This document shows, piece by piece, positions 9,212 through 18,003 of a stretch of 64,000 bases of DNA. The stretch lies in contig NZ_CP080649.1 of assembly GCF_019603315.1 (NCBI RefSeq), forward strand, positions 3,482,176-3,546,175. Reading direction: 5' to 3'. Below the pieces are notes generated by a model. The model saw nothing but the letters and a program-made list of their open reading frames with translations. It ran no database searches and was not told the DNA's origin. Made by a program: the position numbers and the translations under genes. The stretch is from Ruficoccus sp. ZRK36 (GTDB lineage Bacteria; Verrucomicrobiota; Verrucomicrobiia; Opitutales; Cerasicoccaceae). Position 1 is the stretch's first letter; each line of letters starts with the position of its first letter.

Positions 9212-10813
9212 ATGAGCCACCAACGTTTCCAACTGACCATCACTCCGCGCGCCCAGGAATTAGCCGATAGCCTGGATATTTCTGAACTGATCCTGCAAGT
9301 CTGCACCCCCGCCTATGCGCATGTGGCGGACCAGCCCATGATCGCCTATGGCGGCCTGTTTTTCCACCAGAGTGCCCGCGAGCATCTCGCCAAGGCTCTC
9401 GCCGAGCATGCCAAGGTGAGCGACATCCCTCCCTTTATCATGGCGGACATCGAGAGCGGGATGCGCTGCCTGATGGAAGACGACACCCTGAGCTTCGGCT
9501 CGATGATGAGCTACGGCGCCGCTAACGACCCGGCCCTCACCCGCGAGATAGGTGAAGTCACGGGGCAGGTCGCCTGCAAGCAAGGCTATAACTGGTCACT
9601 GGCCCCCTGTGTCGACCTGATCGGAGACACAGACTCCCCCATGGCCAGCTTGAGGAGCGCCGGGACCGACCCCACTCGCACCAAGGACGCGACCTGGGCT
9701 TTTGCCGAAGGCATGCAAAGCAACGGTCTCATCGCTACCGCCAAGCACTTCCCCGGGGATGGCTTCGGGACCCTCGACCAGCACCTGACCACAGTCGCGA
9801 ACCCCCTCAGTCAGGAGGCTTGGTACGCCGGCCCCGGGCAGGTCTTCCAGCACCTGATCGACAAGGGGATCAAGGCCATCATGCCCGGCCATATATCGCT
9901 CCCTGCTTTTGACGAGCCCGACCCCGAGCTCGGCCTTTGCCCACCTGCCACCCTCTCCCACCGCCTCCTGACAGACCTGCTCAAAAAAGAAATGGGCTTT
10001 GACGGGTTGATCGTCTCCGACGCTGTGGAGATGTCAGGGTTCTGTGGTTTCATGAATTACTATGACGCCTGCGCGCGCTTCCTCGAAGCCGGTGGCGACA
10101 TGCTGCTCTTCCCACTCGTCGACGACGCATTCATGAAGCAAATGCTGCGCTGCGTCGAAGAGGGCAAACTCACCGAGGAAACCCTCCGTAACCGCGCCGC
10201 CCGTAATATCTCGATGAAGGAGCACATGGGCTGGCTCGAGCATACCGTCTCCGACACGATCAGCCCGGCCGAAGTCGATGCGGAGACCTACGGACTCCCT
10301 GCCCTTGCCGAGCGCATCACTGCCAAGTCTGTGGGCATCCTGCGTGATCGTCACCAGACGCTCCCTCTCAGCAACGCCCAGGAGAAGAATGTGCTGCACG
10401 CCGTCATTTATAATGACTACGACATGCACAAGGATCTGCTCACGCATTTCACTCAGGAGCTGGGTAAAAACTTCGGACAAGTCACGGAGTGGGTGGACCC
10501 CGGCTGTCGCTCGTTGTTCAAGGCCGCTCGCGACAAAACCTTCGACTACATCATCTGCTCGATCGGCGCCTCCGTGCAGTACGGCACCAACATTATCCGT
10601 GTTCACGGCACAATCGCGCGCAACATGATGTTTGGCTGGACGAAGTTTGACACTCCGGTGATCTTTGTCGCCCACCATCACCCCTTTGTCATCAACGAGT
10701 ATGAAGCAGCGATCGACTGCTGCGTCGCCTCGCTGGGCAGTTCACGCTATACCAACTCCTGGCTGGCCGCCGCCCTCGCTGGTAAGCACGACATGCCCAC
10801 CCTCACGCTCTAG
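9212..10813 (+). CDS. Glycoside hydrolase family 3 protein
   Basis: Probably hydrolyses terminal beta-linked sugars (beta-glucosidase, beta-xylosidase or N-acetylhexosaminidase). The 533-residue protein has a GH3 TIM barrel: DIESGMRC, LAPCVDL, the KHFPGDG motif near residue 177, IMPGHISLPA, and the catalytic nucleophile Asp270 in LIVSDAVEMSG, followed by a C-terminal alpha/beta sandwich. The KHFPGDG pattern is also seen in NagZ-type enzymes, so the substrate cannot be set from sequence. There is no signal peptide, implying cytoplasmic action on imported oligosaccharides. I use ATG 9212; an in-frame start at 9179 is weaker. It lies tail to tail with the LacI regulator gene. Confidence 0.88.
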   Translation: MSHQRFQLTITPRAQELADSLDISELILQVCTPAYAHVADQPMIAYGGLFFHQSAREHLAKALAEHAKVSDIPPFIMADIESGMRCLMEDDTLSFGSMMSYGAANDPALTREIGEVTGQVACKQGYNWSLAPCVDLIGDTDSPMASLRSAGTDPTRTKDATWAFAEGMQSNGLIATAKHFPGDGFGTLDQHLTTVANPLSQEAWYAGPGQVFQHLIDKGIKAIMPGHISLPAFDEPDPELGLCPPATLSHRLLTDLLKKEMGFDGLIVSDAVEMSGFCGFMNYYDACARFLEAGGDMLLFPLVDDAFMKQMLRCVEEGKLTEETLRNRAARNISMKEHMGWLEHTVSDTISPAEVDAETYGLPALAERITAKSVGILRDRHQTLPLSNAQEKNVLHAVIYNDYDMHKDLLTHFTQELGKNFGQVTEWVDPGCRSLFKAARDKTFDYIICSIGASVQYGTNIIRVHGTIARNMMFGWTKFDTPVIFVAHHHPFVINEYEAAIDCCVASLGSSRYTNSWLAAALAGKHDMPTLTL

Positions 10814-10833
10814 GCAAAGGAGATCTGCGGGCG

Positions 10834-11829
10834 TCACGGTGCAGAGCTGTCGGCATCCGACCACACCGAGCTGAGCATGACGGTCTGCCTGTATGCGGGC
10901 AGACCGTATTCAGCGTTACCCAGCATACGGTGCAGCAGATTCACCGCCGACTGCCCGATGACGGGATAACGAGCCGTGAAGTACGGCACCCCCGGCTCAC
11001 CTCCCTGCGGGCTGGGCGAGAGCTGCACGCGCGGCAGCTTACCCAGAGCCTTTGCAATGGACCGGGTAGCTCCGCTGAGCTGCCAGGATAGCACGAGCCC
11101 GTCGGGTCGGGTCCGGTGTAGCCATTGCACGACACCTTCCGGCTTCTCGGGGTCCAGTTCGTAAAAAAGCTTCCTGCCCCACGCGCCCTCTTCATACATC
11201 ATCGCGGCCTGCATCAGCGGACGCCTAAAGACATGCGCCCGGTCGGTCTCCACCACAAACCCCGGTCGCCGACAGCCCCGTGACTTCAGCCACGCCAAAG
11301 CCTGCTCGATATCGACCCGGTAGTCCCGCCCGACCGCATGCAGGCCGGGCTCCATCAGCGTATCCCCTACCCGCACCCAAGACAAATCCTCCCACGGAAA
11401 CGGCAAGCTCTGTCTCGCCTCGACAAACGGCCCCAGGATAACCCCGCGGATCCCCCGCGCACGCCAGACACTTGCCATACGCTTCAAAGCGGCAGCTGTC
11501 GGCTTGCTGAAATGGAAGTGCTGAACGTCATAGCCCAGCCGCGTGCCGTAGTCTTTCAGTGATTCAAAAAACGGCTCTAGCCAGGGCATCTGGTCAGGGG
11601 CCGCATCTCCGCACCAGGCCAGCGTTTCGCGATAAAAATTCTTTTGTCGCACACGGGACAGGCCTGCCGACACCACAGGGTCCAGCTGATAACCGGCACC
11701 TCCGAGCGCCTGCTGCACCCGCTCCGCCGTCTTCTCCGATATCCGCGGATCACCATGCAGTGCCCGCGAAACGGTCGAAGCCGAGACTCCGAGCTGAGCG
11801 GCTATCTGTCGTAAACTGGGCTGACTCAT
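10834..11829 (-). CDS. LacI family transcriptional regulator
   Basis: Sugar-responsive repressor of 331 residues. The N-terminal helix-turn-helix is clear (LRQIAAQLGVSASTVSRAL, residues ~6-24) with the hinge-type segment before residue 60, followed by a periplasmic-binding-protein-like effector domain. The ATG at 11829 begins MSQPSLRQIAA; longer readings of the frame run into the divergent promoter region. It is transcribed divergently from the GH10 gene, and a palindrome in the gap (11861-11873) is a plausible operator. The likely targets are the flanking GH10 and GH3 genes (inference). Confidence 0.9.
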   Translation of the reverse strand: MSQPSLRQIAAQLGVSASTVSRALHGDPRISEKTAERVQQALGGAGYQLDPVVSAGLSRVRQKNFYRETLAWCGDAAPDQMPWLEPFFESLKDYGTRLGYDVQHFHFSKPTAAALKRMASVWRARGIRGVILGPFVEARQSLPFPWEDLSWVRVGDTLMEPGLHAVGRDYRVDIEQALAWLKSRGCRRPGFVVETDRAHVFRRPLMQAAMMYEEGAWGRKLFYELDPEKPEGVVQWLHRTRPDGLVLSWQLSGATRSIAKALGKLPRVQLSPSPQGGEPGVPYFTARYPVIGQSAVNLLHRMLGNAEYGLPAYRQTVMLSSVWSDADSSAP

Positions 11830-11860
11830 CACTGCTATAAACGAAGAACTAATCGGCGAA

Positions 11861-11873
11861 TGCAACAGTTGCA
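11861..11873. promoter_or_regulatory. Putative LacI-type operator
   Basis: TGCAACAGTTGCA is a perfect palindrome of two 6-bp arms around one base, in the 144-bp gap between the divergent LacI gene and GH10 gene. Its size and symmetry fit a LacI-family half-site pair. Confidence 0.5.
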
Positions 11874-11973
11874 CTTTCACCGACATTGCACAAGCCCGAA
11901 CGACGCACAGACTTGCCCCATAGAACGGCGCAGTCCATGACCGCCCGCTAAACCACCCCCACCCGAACTTACC

Positions 11974-13323
11974 ATGAATTCGCTCATCACCAAAGAATAC
12001 GAACGCCTCTGGGACGACCCCAAACTGCAAGAACGCATCGAGGAGGGCATCCGTGCCCACCGCCAGAGCGATGCCTGCATCCGAGTGACGGACTTCAAGG
12101 GGGCGCCGATTCCCGGCGTCACCGTGACTGCAGAGCAGCACGACAGTGCCTTCCACTTTGGGGCTAATATCTTCAAGCTCGGAGACTTCCCGCAGGAGCA
12201 GCTCAACCGCGACTACGAGGACGCCTTTTGCGGACTTTTCAACGGCGCCACCGTCCCCTTTTACTGGCGCACACTTGAGCCCGAGCAGGGGCGCCCGCGG
12301 TTCAGTGAACACAGCGTACCGATCTCCCGTCGCCCCCCGCCGGACCAGGTCGTAAAGTTCTGCCAGAAGCGTGGCCTGCGCATGCACGGGCACACCTTCT
12401 CCTGGGCCATGCGCAAGTGGAACATCCCCGACTGGCTCCCCGAGGACCCCGCCGAGGCTGCCCCCTACTGGGAGAAACGCATGCGCGAACTAGCCGAGCG
12501 TTATGGCGACAGCATTAAGCGCTGGGACATCGTCAACGAGGCAACCGCTGATTTCATCCATCTCCCCAAGTTCATCGAGCGCAATGTCGCCTTCCCCATG
12601 CAGGAGAAATACGAGGAGGCCGCATTTGCGTGGGCAGGCAAGTACATGCCCGCGGATAACCGCCTGGACCTGAACGAAGACACCGGTGTCTGGGGCGAGG
12701 ATAGACGCGCCGCTTTCACCGACCTCATTAAGCGTATCCAGACTTCCGGTGGGCGCCTCGGTGGCATCGGCATGCAGTTCCACTTCTTCCAGGATCAGGA
12801 CCTCAACCAAATCCTCAACGGCCAGTCCTACACCCCCGAGCACCTGCTCAAAGTCCTCGACTACTACGGTCAGTTTGACCTTCCGCTGCATGTGAGCGAG
12901 ATCACCATCACCGCTCCCGGAAACTCCAGCGAAGGACTCGAAACCCAGGCCACGCTCGTCCGCAACTTTTACCGACTCTGGTTCAGCCACCCCGCGATGG
13001 AAGGCATCACCTGGTGGAACATGCCAGACGGCGCCGCCGCTCCCGGCGAGAACAAGGTCTACTCCGGCCTGGTCTTCTCGGACATGAGTCCGAAGCCCTC
13101 CTACCTCGCGCTTCAGAATCTCATCCGCCACGAGTGGCGCACACGCACGCAGGGCGTGACGGACGAGGACGGCTGCTTCCGCTTCCGCGGGTTCCACGGG
13201 ACGTATCGTCTCGGAACGGACTCTGGACAAGCCGATGCCGGGATCGAGTCCGCCATCACACTTGAACCGGGTAAGGACGCCCAGCAGCAGATACGCCTCT
13301 ACCGAGATTTCGGTCACGCTTAA
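11974..13323 (+). CDS. Glycoside hydrolase family 10 (endo-1,4-beta-xylanase-like)
   Basis: Cleaves beta-1,4-xylan or xylo-oligosaccharides. After an N-terminal beta-rich segment (residues ~30-80, VTDFKGAPIPGVTVTAEQ) comes the GH10 TIM barrel, with FYWRTLEPEQG, GHTFSWA, the acid/base Glu189 in RWDIVNEA, and the probable nucleophile Glu309 in LPLHVSEITI, where most xylanases have an ITELD-like motif. A conserved WWNMPDG and a small beta domain end the 449-residue protein. There is no signal peptide, which is unusual for a xylanase and points to intracellular work on imported xylo-oligomers or to a changed substrate. It is divergent from a LacI regulator, the expected controller. Confidence 0.88.
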   Translation: MNSLITKEYERLWDDPKLQERIEEGIRAHRQSDACIRVTDFKGAPIPGVTVTAEQHDSAFHFGANIFKLGDFPQEQLNRDYEDAFCGLFNGATVPFYWRTLEPEQGRPRFSEHSVPISRRPPPDQVVKFCQKRGLRMHGHTFSWAMRKWNIPDWLPEDPAEAAPYWEKRMRELAERYGDSIKRWDIVNEATADFIHLPKFIERNVAFPMQEKYEEAAFAWAGKYMPADNRLDLNEDTGVWGEDRRAAFTDLIKRIQTSGGRLGGIGMQFHFFQDQDLNQILNGQSYTPEHLLKVLDYYGQFDLPLHVSEITITAPGNSSEGLETQATLVRNFYRLWFSHPAMEGITWWNMPDGAAAPGENKVYSGLVFSDMSPKPSYLALQNLIRHEWRTRTQGVTDEDGCFRFRGFHGTYRLGTDSGQADAGIESAITLEPGKDAQQQIRLYRDFGHA

Positions 13324-13350
13324 CGCGTTCGACGAACCAGGGCGGCAATT

Positions 13351-13450
13351 GCAGTTGAAGCGGGCGTGGGCATCCACGCTTGCATCACTGGCTCAGCAGC
13401 AGTAGAGACAAACGTGTCGGGGAAGCATCCCGGCGCAATCTTTCAACTGC
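13351..13450 (+). promoter_or_regulatory. Candidate structured leader before the thiamine-binding-like gene
   Basis: GCAGTTGAA at 13351-13359 is complementary to TTCAACTGC at 13442-13450, which ends 7 bp before the start codon. The enclosed ~80 nt hold a GCGTGG/CCACGC hairpin (13364-13379) and a GGGA/TCCC hairpin near 13421-13433, so a multibranched RNA is possible. The first inner hairpin might instead help end GH10 transcription. No TPP riboswitch core is recognisable. Confidence 0.3.
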
Positions 13451-13457
13451 TGCAGTC

Positions 13458-13706
13458 ATGATTACCACTGTCGAACTAAGCCTCTACCCGCTGAACGAGA
13501 ACTACCGCCCGCTGATCAAGGACTTCCTTAAGAAGCTTCAGGCCTGCGAGGGCCTCCAGTGTACCACTGGGGGCACCTCCACGGTCATCATCGGCGAGCA
13601 TGCGCTCGTCATGAAGACACTCGACGATCTCATGCAGTGGAGCATCGCCGAGCACGGCCGCTCGGTCTTTGTGGCCAAGTTCCTCCTCGACTACGACGCC
13701 TCCTAA
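13458..13706 (+). CDS. Small YkoF/MTH1187-like (thiamine-binding fold) protein
   Basis: An 82-residue protein that looks like the UPF0045/MTH1187-YkoF family of ferredoxin-like-fold proteins, some of which bind thiamine or hydroxymethylpyrimidine. Seen features are the start MITTVELSLYPL, the GTSTVIIGE strand and a C-terminal hydrophobic strand SVFVAKFLLDYD. The ATG at 13458 was chosen over longer readings because the family begins exactly at this strand. No thiamine synthesis or transport gene is near it, so a vitamin role is only a family-based guess. Confidence 0.6.
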   Translation: MITTVELSLYPLNENYRPLIKDFLKKLQACEGLQCTTGGTSTVIIGEHALVMKTLDDLMQWSIAEHGRSVFVAKFLLDYDAS

Positions 13707-13774
13707 GCTCTCGCCCAGAGGCATCCCACAAGGGACGCCCTCAGCGTCTGACGTATTCGTTTTCCATGACAGTA

Positions 13775-15604
13775 TTACGCATCGCCATCACCGGATGTCG
13801 CTGAGCCCTGCTGAGCCTTTTCAGCCTCCAGCTCCAGGCGTTGGCGCCGGTCCCTGCGTTTGCCGCTGTAAATCATCAGCGCACCCACCAGTGCCACCGA
13901 GAGCCCGACGAAGAGGATGCCCAGTCGGCCGTCGATTCCCCAGGTATTACCCGGGATGAACATGATCAGGCACACACCGAGCCCGATGATCATCGCAAAC
14001 GAGCCCAGGATGCGCTCCTGACTCGAGTCGTTGGCCACACCGACTTCCTTTTTAAAGTCCACCGGCGTCTTCATCAACGTGAAGAAATCCTCCACCTGCG
14101 CCTTGTACTTGGCCGAGGAGTACTTCCAGAAGGGCATGGTCAGCATAAAGACCAGTGCTCCCGCCCCCATCTTGAGGAGCACGCCCCAGTGCCACTTGTA
14201 CTCGTGGCTCATGAGCGGTACGCCCAGGAAGGGGTCCTTACCACTAAAGTACATGAACAAGCCGACCGGCCACACCAGGGTCATCGTAAAAATCGCCGAC
14301 CACCACGGCACACGTTTGATGAACAGCCCCAACAATAGAGGTATCTGCGAGGCGGGCAGTAGAAGTGACAGGATGAGCATGTAGCGGAAGATGCCCTTGC
14401 CCTCCTGCTTGGACAGGTACAGCGCGATGCAGATGATGATGACCCCGCAGATCAGCGTCCACACCTGCCCGATACGCAGCTGCGCCTTCAGGCTCGGCTG
14501 TTCGCGCCCGGACAGTTTGAACAACGGCGGCAGGATGTTCTTCACCAGGTTGGCGGCGCTGCCGTTGAGGCCCGAGTCCATGCTGCTCATCGTCGCGGCA
14601 AAGATAGCCACCGCAATCAGTCCCGCCATCCCCTCTGGCAGAAGTTTCAGGCTGATCAGCGCATAGGATGACTCCGCCGGGGAGGCGATCGCCATGGCAT
14701 CCACCTGCTCAGGTATCGTCAGGCGTGCGATCATCGGCGGAATCAGCCAGATAAAGGCACCCGCCGTCATCATGATACAGGCCAGCCAGGCCGCCTTGCT
14801 CGCCTCGCGTCCGTCCTTGGCGGCAAAGTAGCGGGGGGCAGCCCCCATAGAGTTATAGCTGATGATGTGGTCCAGCGTGATGGCGATGGCCCAGTAGATC
14901 GAGAAGTCGATCATCTCGTCCGAGAACTCGATCGTATTGATCGGCCGGAAGTGCTCGGCCAGGTTGAGGCTGTGGATCAGATCGTTCATCGGCCCAAAGC
15001 CGCCGATGAAGCGTAACGAAAGGATCGCGATGAGGATAGTAATCGGGATCAGCAGCAGGCTCTGGAGAAAGTCCGTCGCCTTCACCGCCCAGCTACCACC
15101 GACCATGGAGTAAAACAGGACGATTGCCCCGATGATGACGATCGTCGTCTGGATATCGAAGCCGAAAATGGCGGAGGTAAAGATGCACAGCCCGTAGAGG
15201 TGAAGCGCCGCCACATACCCGTAGAAAAGAAAACCGGTGTAGCTGAGGTACTGCTGCGTAAACAGCCCGTAGCGCGCCAGGATGATCTCGCCACCGGTCG
15301 TCAGGCGCATCTGCCGGAAGCGCGGTGCCAGGTACACAGCATTAAACACAAAGCCGATGCTGTTCGAAAGATACAGAAAGATAACACTCCATCCGGCGGT
15401 ATAGACGACCCCGGCGGCGCCGGTAAACGTCCACGCGCTGAAGGCAGCCATAAACGCACTGGTCCCGATCAACCACCATGTCCCCTGACAGCCATTACGG
15501 AAGTAATCGTTCGAGTCCTTGTTGAATTTTTTGAATACAAAAGATACCGCAAACAAGAGTATGAAGTATCCAACGATTACGATGTACTCGACTGCCGTGT
15601 TCAT
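13775..15604 (-). CDS. Sodium:solute symporter (SSS family)
   Basis: Inner-membrane transporter driven by the sodium gradient. The 609-residue protein has about 13-14 membrane segments, the N-terminal FKKFNKDSNDYF region typical of SSS proteins, SAFMAAFSAWTFTGAAG in TM2-3, and MSSMDSGLNGSAANLV, the conserved sodium-site helix. The substrate is unknown; its place between a GH10 enzyme and a dehydrogenase cluster suggests a sugar, sugar acid or cyclitol. The tail is charged and cytoplasmic. It is transcribed away from the Gfo/Idh gene. Confidence 0.88.
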   Translation of the reverse strand: MNTAVEYIVIVGYFILLFAVSFVFKKFNKDSNDYFRNGCQGTWWLIGTSAFMAAFSAWTFTGAAGVVYTAGWSVIFLYLSNSIGFVFNAVYLAPRFRQMRLTTGGEIILARYGLFTQQYLSYTGFLFYGYVAALHLYGLCIFTSAIFGFDIQTTIVIIGAIVLFYSMVGGSWAVKATDFLQSLLLIPITILIAILSLRFIGGFGPMNDLIHSLNLAEHFRPINTIEFSDEMIDFSIYWAIAITLDHIISYNSMGAAPRYFAAKDGREASKAAWLACIMMTAGAFIWLIPPMIARLTIPEQVDAMAIASPAESSYALISLKLLPEGMAGLIAVAIFAATMSSMDSGLNGSAANLVKNILPPLFKLSGREQPSLKAQLRIGQVWTLICGVIIICIALYLSKQEGKGIFRYMLILSLLLPASQIPLLLGLFIKRVPWWSAIFTMTLVWPVGLFMYFSGKDPFLGVPLMSHEYKWHWGVLLKMGAGALVFMLTMPFWKYSSAKYKAQVEDFFTLMKTPVDFKKEVGVANDSSQERILGSFAMIIGLGVCLIMFIPGNTWGIDGRLGILFVGLSVALVGALMIYSGKRRDRRQRLELEAEKAQQGSATSGDGDA

Positions 15605-16074
15605 ATGGCTCTCTGTCGAATCATCGTTTCAAACTCGTGTAAATCGAAACCGCCCTTTACGGGGCCCGACAGGCATGCACACATGCGAGTCCGTTTTGCG
15701 AACGCACAATATCTGCCCTGTACTCCTGCCGATGGGAATGCCATAGACAGCGATTCAGCGCCTGAACATTTCTTCTCCACATCGTCCGCTGACTTAAACC
15801 GAAACAGATGTACGAAACGACCAGGCCATATCCACGGGCAGGCCCCAATTACGTTAACATCCGCTCCAGATAGATTTCGTGGTAGTTCGGGTGCACATTT
15901 TTCAAAGATGCCGGCGTTTTTTCCGAAATGTTTTCATTAACGCGCACATCCAATGAAAATTACACATGCCGAGTGAAACAAGTTCTATTGAAGTGCAAAT
16001 ATTTATAGGCTTGTATGGAGGCATCAATAGCAGCGCAGGACACATAGCCTGCCTGCAAAAGCTAAGACTCCCCC
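15605..16074. other. 470-bp intergenic region between divergent transport and dehydrogenase genes
   Basis: No convincing gene. It contains GCATG-N4-CATGC at 15673-15686, an AT-richer stretch near 15890-15960, and the 12-bp box TGCCTGCAAAAG at 16050-16061. It must hold both divergent promoters, but I cannot name -35/-10 boxes with confidence. Confidence 0.6.
16050..16061 (+). promoter_or_regulatory. Shared 12-bp upstream box, site 1
   Basis: TGCCTGCAAAAG lies 13 bp before the start of the Gfo/Idh gene. The identical 12-mer occurs at 21181-21192, before the PHP-domain gene. A regulator common to both operons, such as one of the two LacI proteins here, would explain this. Confidence 0.45.
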
Positions 16075-17151
16075 ATGAAAAACACCCCTATCGCCTTCGG
16101 CATCTGTGGCCTCGGTCGAATCGGCGCGCAGCATTGCGAACACTTTACCGAGCATGCGGACCGCTATAAGGCCGTGGCATTCTGCGACCTCGACGCCGCC
16201 CGCGCTGAGGGCCCTGCCCAGCAGTACGGCGGCACACCCTACACGGATTTCGCGCAGTTCCTGGCCAACGACGAGATGGAGCTGGTGATTATCGCCACCC
16301 GCTCCCTGGACCACGCGGCCAACGCCGAGCAGGCGCTCGCTGCTGGTAAGACAGTCCTTCTCGAAAAGCCCATCGGCGTGACCGCTCAGGACCGCCAAAC
16401 ACTGCTGCGCCTCAACCGGGAATATCCCGGCAAACTCTTTTTCTGCCACAACCACCGCTTCGAGCCTGCCTTTGCGAACACGCAAGCGATCATCGCCGAG
16501 GGGCTGCTCGGAAATGTCCAGGTGGTGAAGATTCACAAGTACCATGACTTCTCCCGCCGCAATGACTGGCAGATGCGCCTGGACTGCGGCGGCGGACAGC
16601 TCAGCGTCTGGGGGCCACATCTGCTGGATCAGGCGATCCAGTATATCGGGGCTCCTATCCGTGATGTATGGAGCTACCTGCGGCGCGTCCTCACGCCCGG
16701 CGACGCCGACGACCACGTCCGCATCCTGCTCACGGGAGAGAACGACATCGTCGCCGAGCTGGAGATCAGCAACGCAGTCGCGCTGACCGGCCCCTACTGC
16801 ACAGTCTATGGTGACAGGGGCACGCTCATGTATAATCAGGAGCAGACCGAGCTCCACTTAAAGTACCTTGATCCGGAGTTCAACTGGCCCGCAGCCACCG
16901 CCAGCGGTGACACCCCTGCCCTCGCCCGCGACACCTACGGCCAGGCTGAGCTGCCCTGGATTGAAGAGACGCGTGCCGTCGAGCCGAGCGTTAACATGTG
17001 GGCCTTCGTCGAGCAGGAGATCGCTCGCCACCTGCACAATACGCTGCGCAACGGCGTCCCCTTTCCCGTGAAAAACGAAGACGCGCTCGAAGTCGTCCGC
17101 CTGACCGAAATCGTCAAGCAGCAGAACCCGCAATTCAACTGGATCGACTAA
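16075..17151 (+). CDS. Gfo/Idh/MocA family oxidoreductase (inositol 2-dehydrogenase-like)
   Basis: NAD(P)-dependent dehydrogenase of sugars, sugar acids or cyclitols. The 358-residue protein has the Rossmann motif GICGLGRIGAQH at its N-terminus, the catalytic EKPIG motif near residue 100, and GGGQLSVWGPHLLDQ in the catalytic domain, with Asp/His as in inositol dehydrogenases. It starts an apparent operon with an SDR and an MDR dehydrogenase. The substrate is not decided by sequence. Confidence 0.88.
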   Translation: MKNTPIAFGICGLGRIGAQHCEHFTEHADRYKAVAFCDLDAARAEGPAQQYGGTPYTDFAQFLANDEMELVIIATRSLDHAANAEQALAAGKTVLLEKPIGVTAQDRQTLLRLNREYPGKLFFCHNHRFEPAFANTQAIIAEGLLGNVQVVKIHKYHDFSRRNDWQMRLDCGGGQLSVWGPHLLDQAIQYIGAPIRDVWSYLRRVLTPGDADDHVRILLTGENDIVAELEISNAVALTGPYCTVYGDRGTLMYNQEQTELHLKYLDPEFNWPAATASGDTPALARDTYGQAELPWIEETRAVEPSVNMWAFVEQEIARHLHNTLRNGVPFPVKNEDALEVVRLTEIVKQQNPQFNWID

Positions 17152-17222
17152 GCGTGTGCCACGATGCAGAGTCACTCAGACGGCATACCAGTACTCCTCC
17201 ACCCCTACAGGAAAACACGATC

Positions 17223-17966
17223 ATGAGATTTCAGGATAAAGTCGTAATCGTCACCGGTGCAGCCTCCGGCATGGGGCTGCTCAGCTCCCAGCAGTACGCC
17301 CGCGAAGGCGCAAAGGTCGTGCTGACGGATGTCAATGCCGAGGCGGCGACAGCAGCAGCCGAGAGCATCAGCAAGTGTGGCGGTGAAGCCATCGGCATGG
17401 CTGTAGACGTCAGCAACTACGCAGACGTTGAGAAGGCCGTCGCCAGCACGCTTGAGCACTATGGCCGGATCGATGTCGTCCTCAACAGTGCCGGCGGAAG
17501 CCCGCTTCGCATCTGCCGCTGCGAGGGCGGGTTTGACCAGATGGACCTCTCCGCCCTCGACTGGGGCGTGGATGTAAACTTCCGGGGACCGATCTACTTT
17601 AGCCGGGCCGCCCTCCCGATCATGATCAAACAGAAAGGCGGCGTCATCATCAACATGGGCTCAGTGGACGGCGTGACCGGCACCTCCGGTGATCTGGTCT
17701 ACAGCGCCTGTAAGAGCGGCATGATCGGCCTGACGAAATCCCTCGCCCTCTACGGCGCGCCGCATGGCGTGCGCGCCTGCTGTGTGTCTCCCGGTCCGGT
17801 CCTGACACGTGCCGCCATGGCAAATATGAAGACCCCGCTGGGCCGCGCCGCCGAGCCCGAAGAAGTCACCAGCCTCATTCTCTACCTCAGCTCCGACGAG
17901 GCCGCATTCATCACCGGGACGAACTACTCAATCGATGGTGGCCGCAGCTGTGGCGGGCGCGACTAG
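17223..17966 (+). CDS. SDR family oxidoreductase
   Basis: Classical short-chain dehydrogenase of 247 residues. The cofactor motif TGAASGMG, the NSAGG segment, the catalytic Ser in INMGSVDG, and YSACK (Tyr near 160) are all present, and it ends with FITGTNYSIDGGRS. The ATG at 17223 starts MRFQDKVVIVTG, with AGGAAAAC upstream; earlier in-frame starts would overlap the preceding gene. It lies 71 bp after the Gfo/Idh gene and 37 bp before the MDR gene, so the three probably act on successive intermediates. Confidence 0.9.
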   Translation: MRFQDKVVIVTGAASGMGLLSSQQYAREGAKVVLTDVNAEAATAAAESISKCGGEAIGMAVDVSNYADVEKAVASTLEHYGRIDVVLNSAGGSPLRICRCEGGFDQMDLSALDWGVDVNFRGPIYFSRAALPIMIKQKGGVIINMGSVDGVTGTSGDLVYSACKSGMIGLTKSLALYGAPHGVRACCVSPGPVLTRAAMANMKTPLGRAAEPEEVTSLILYLSSDEAAFITGTNYSIDGGRSCGGRD

Positions 17967-18003
17967 ACGCTCTTCAACACCATCTCTCTAAAATGCCTAC
18001 CCC

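Noticed and set aside
13324-13457. TPP riboswitch before the thiamine-binding-like gene
   Set aside because: The conserved TPP core sequences are not found; only generic stems are seen.
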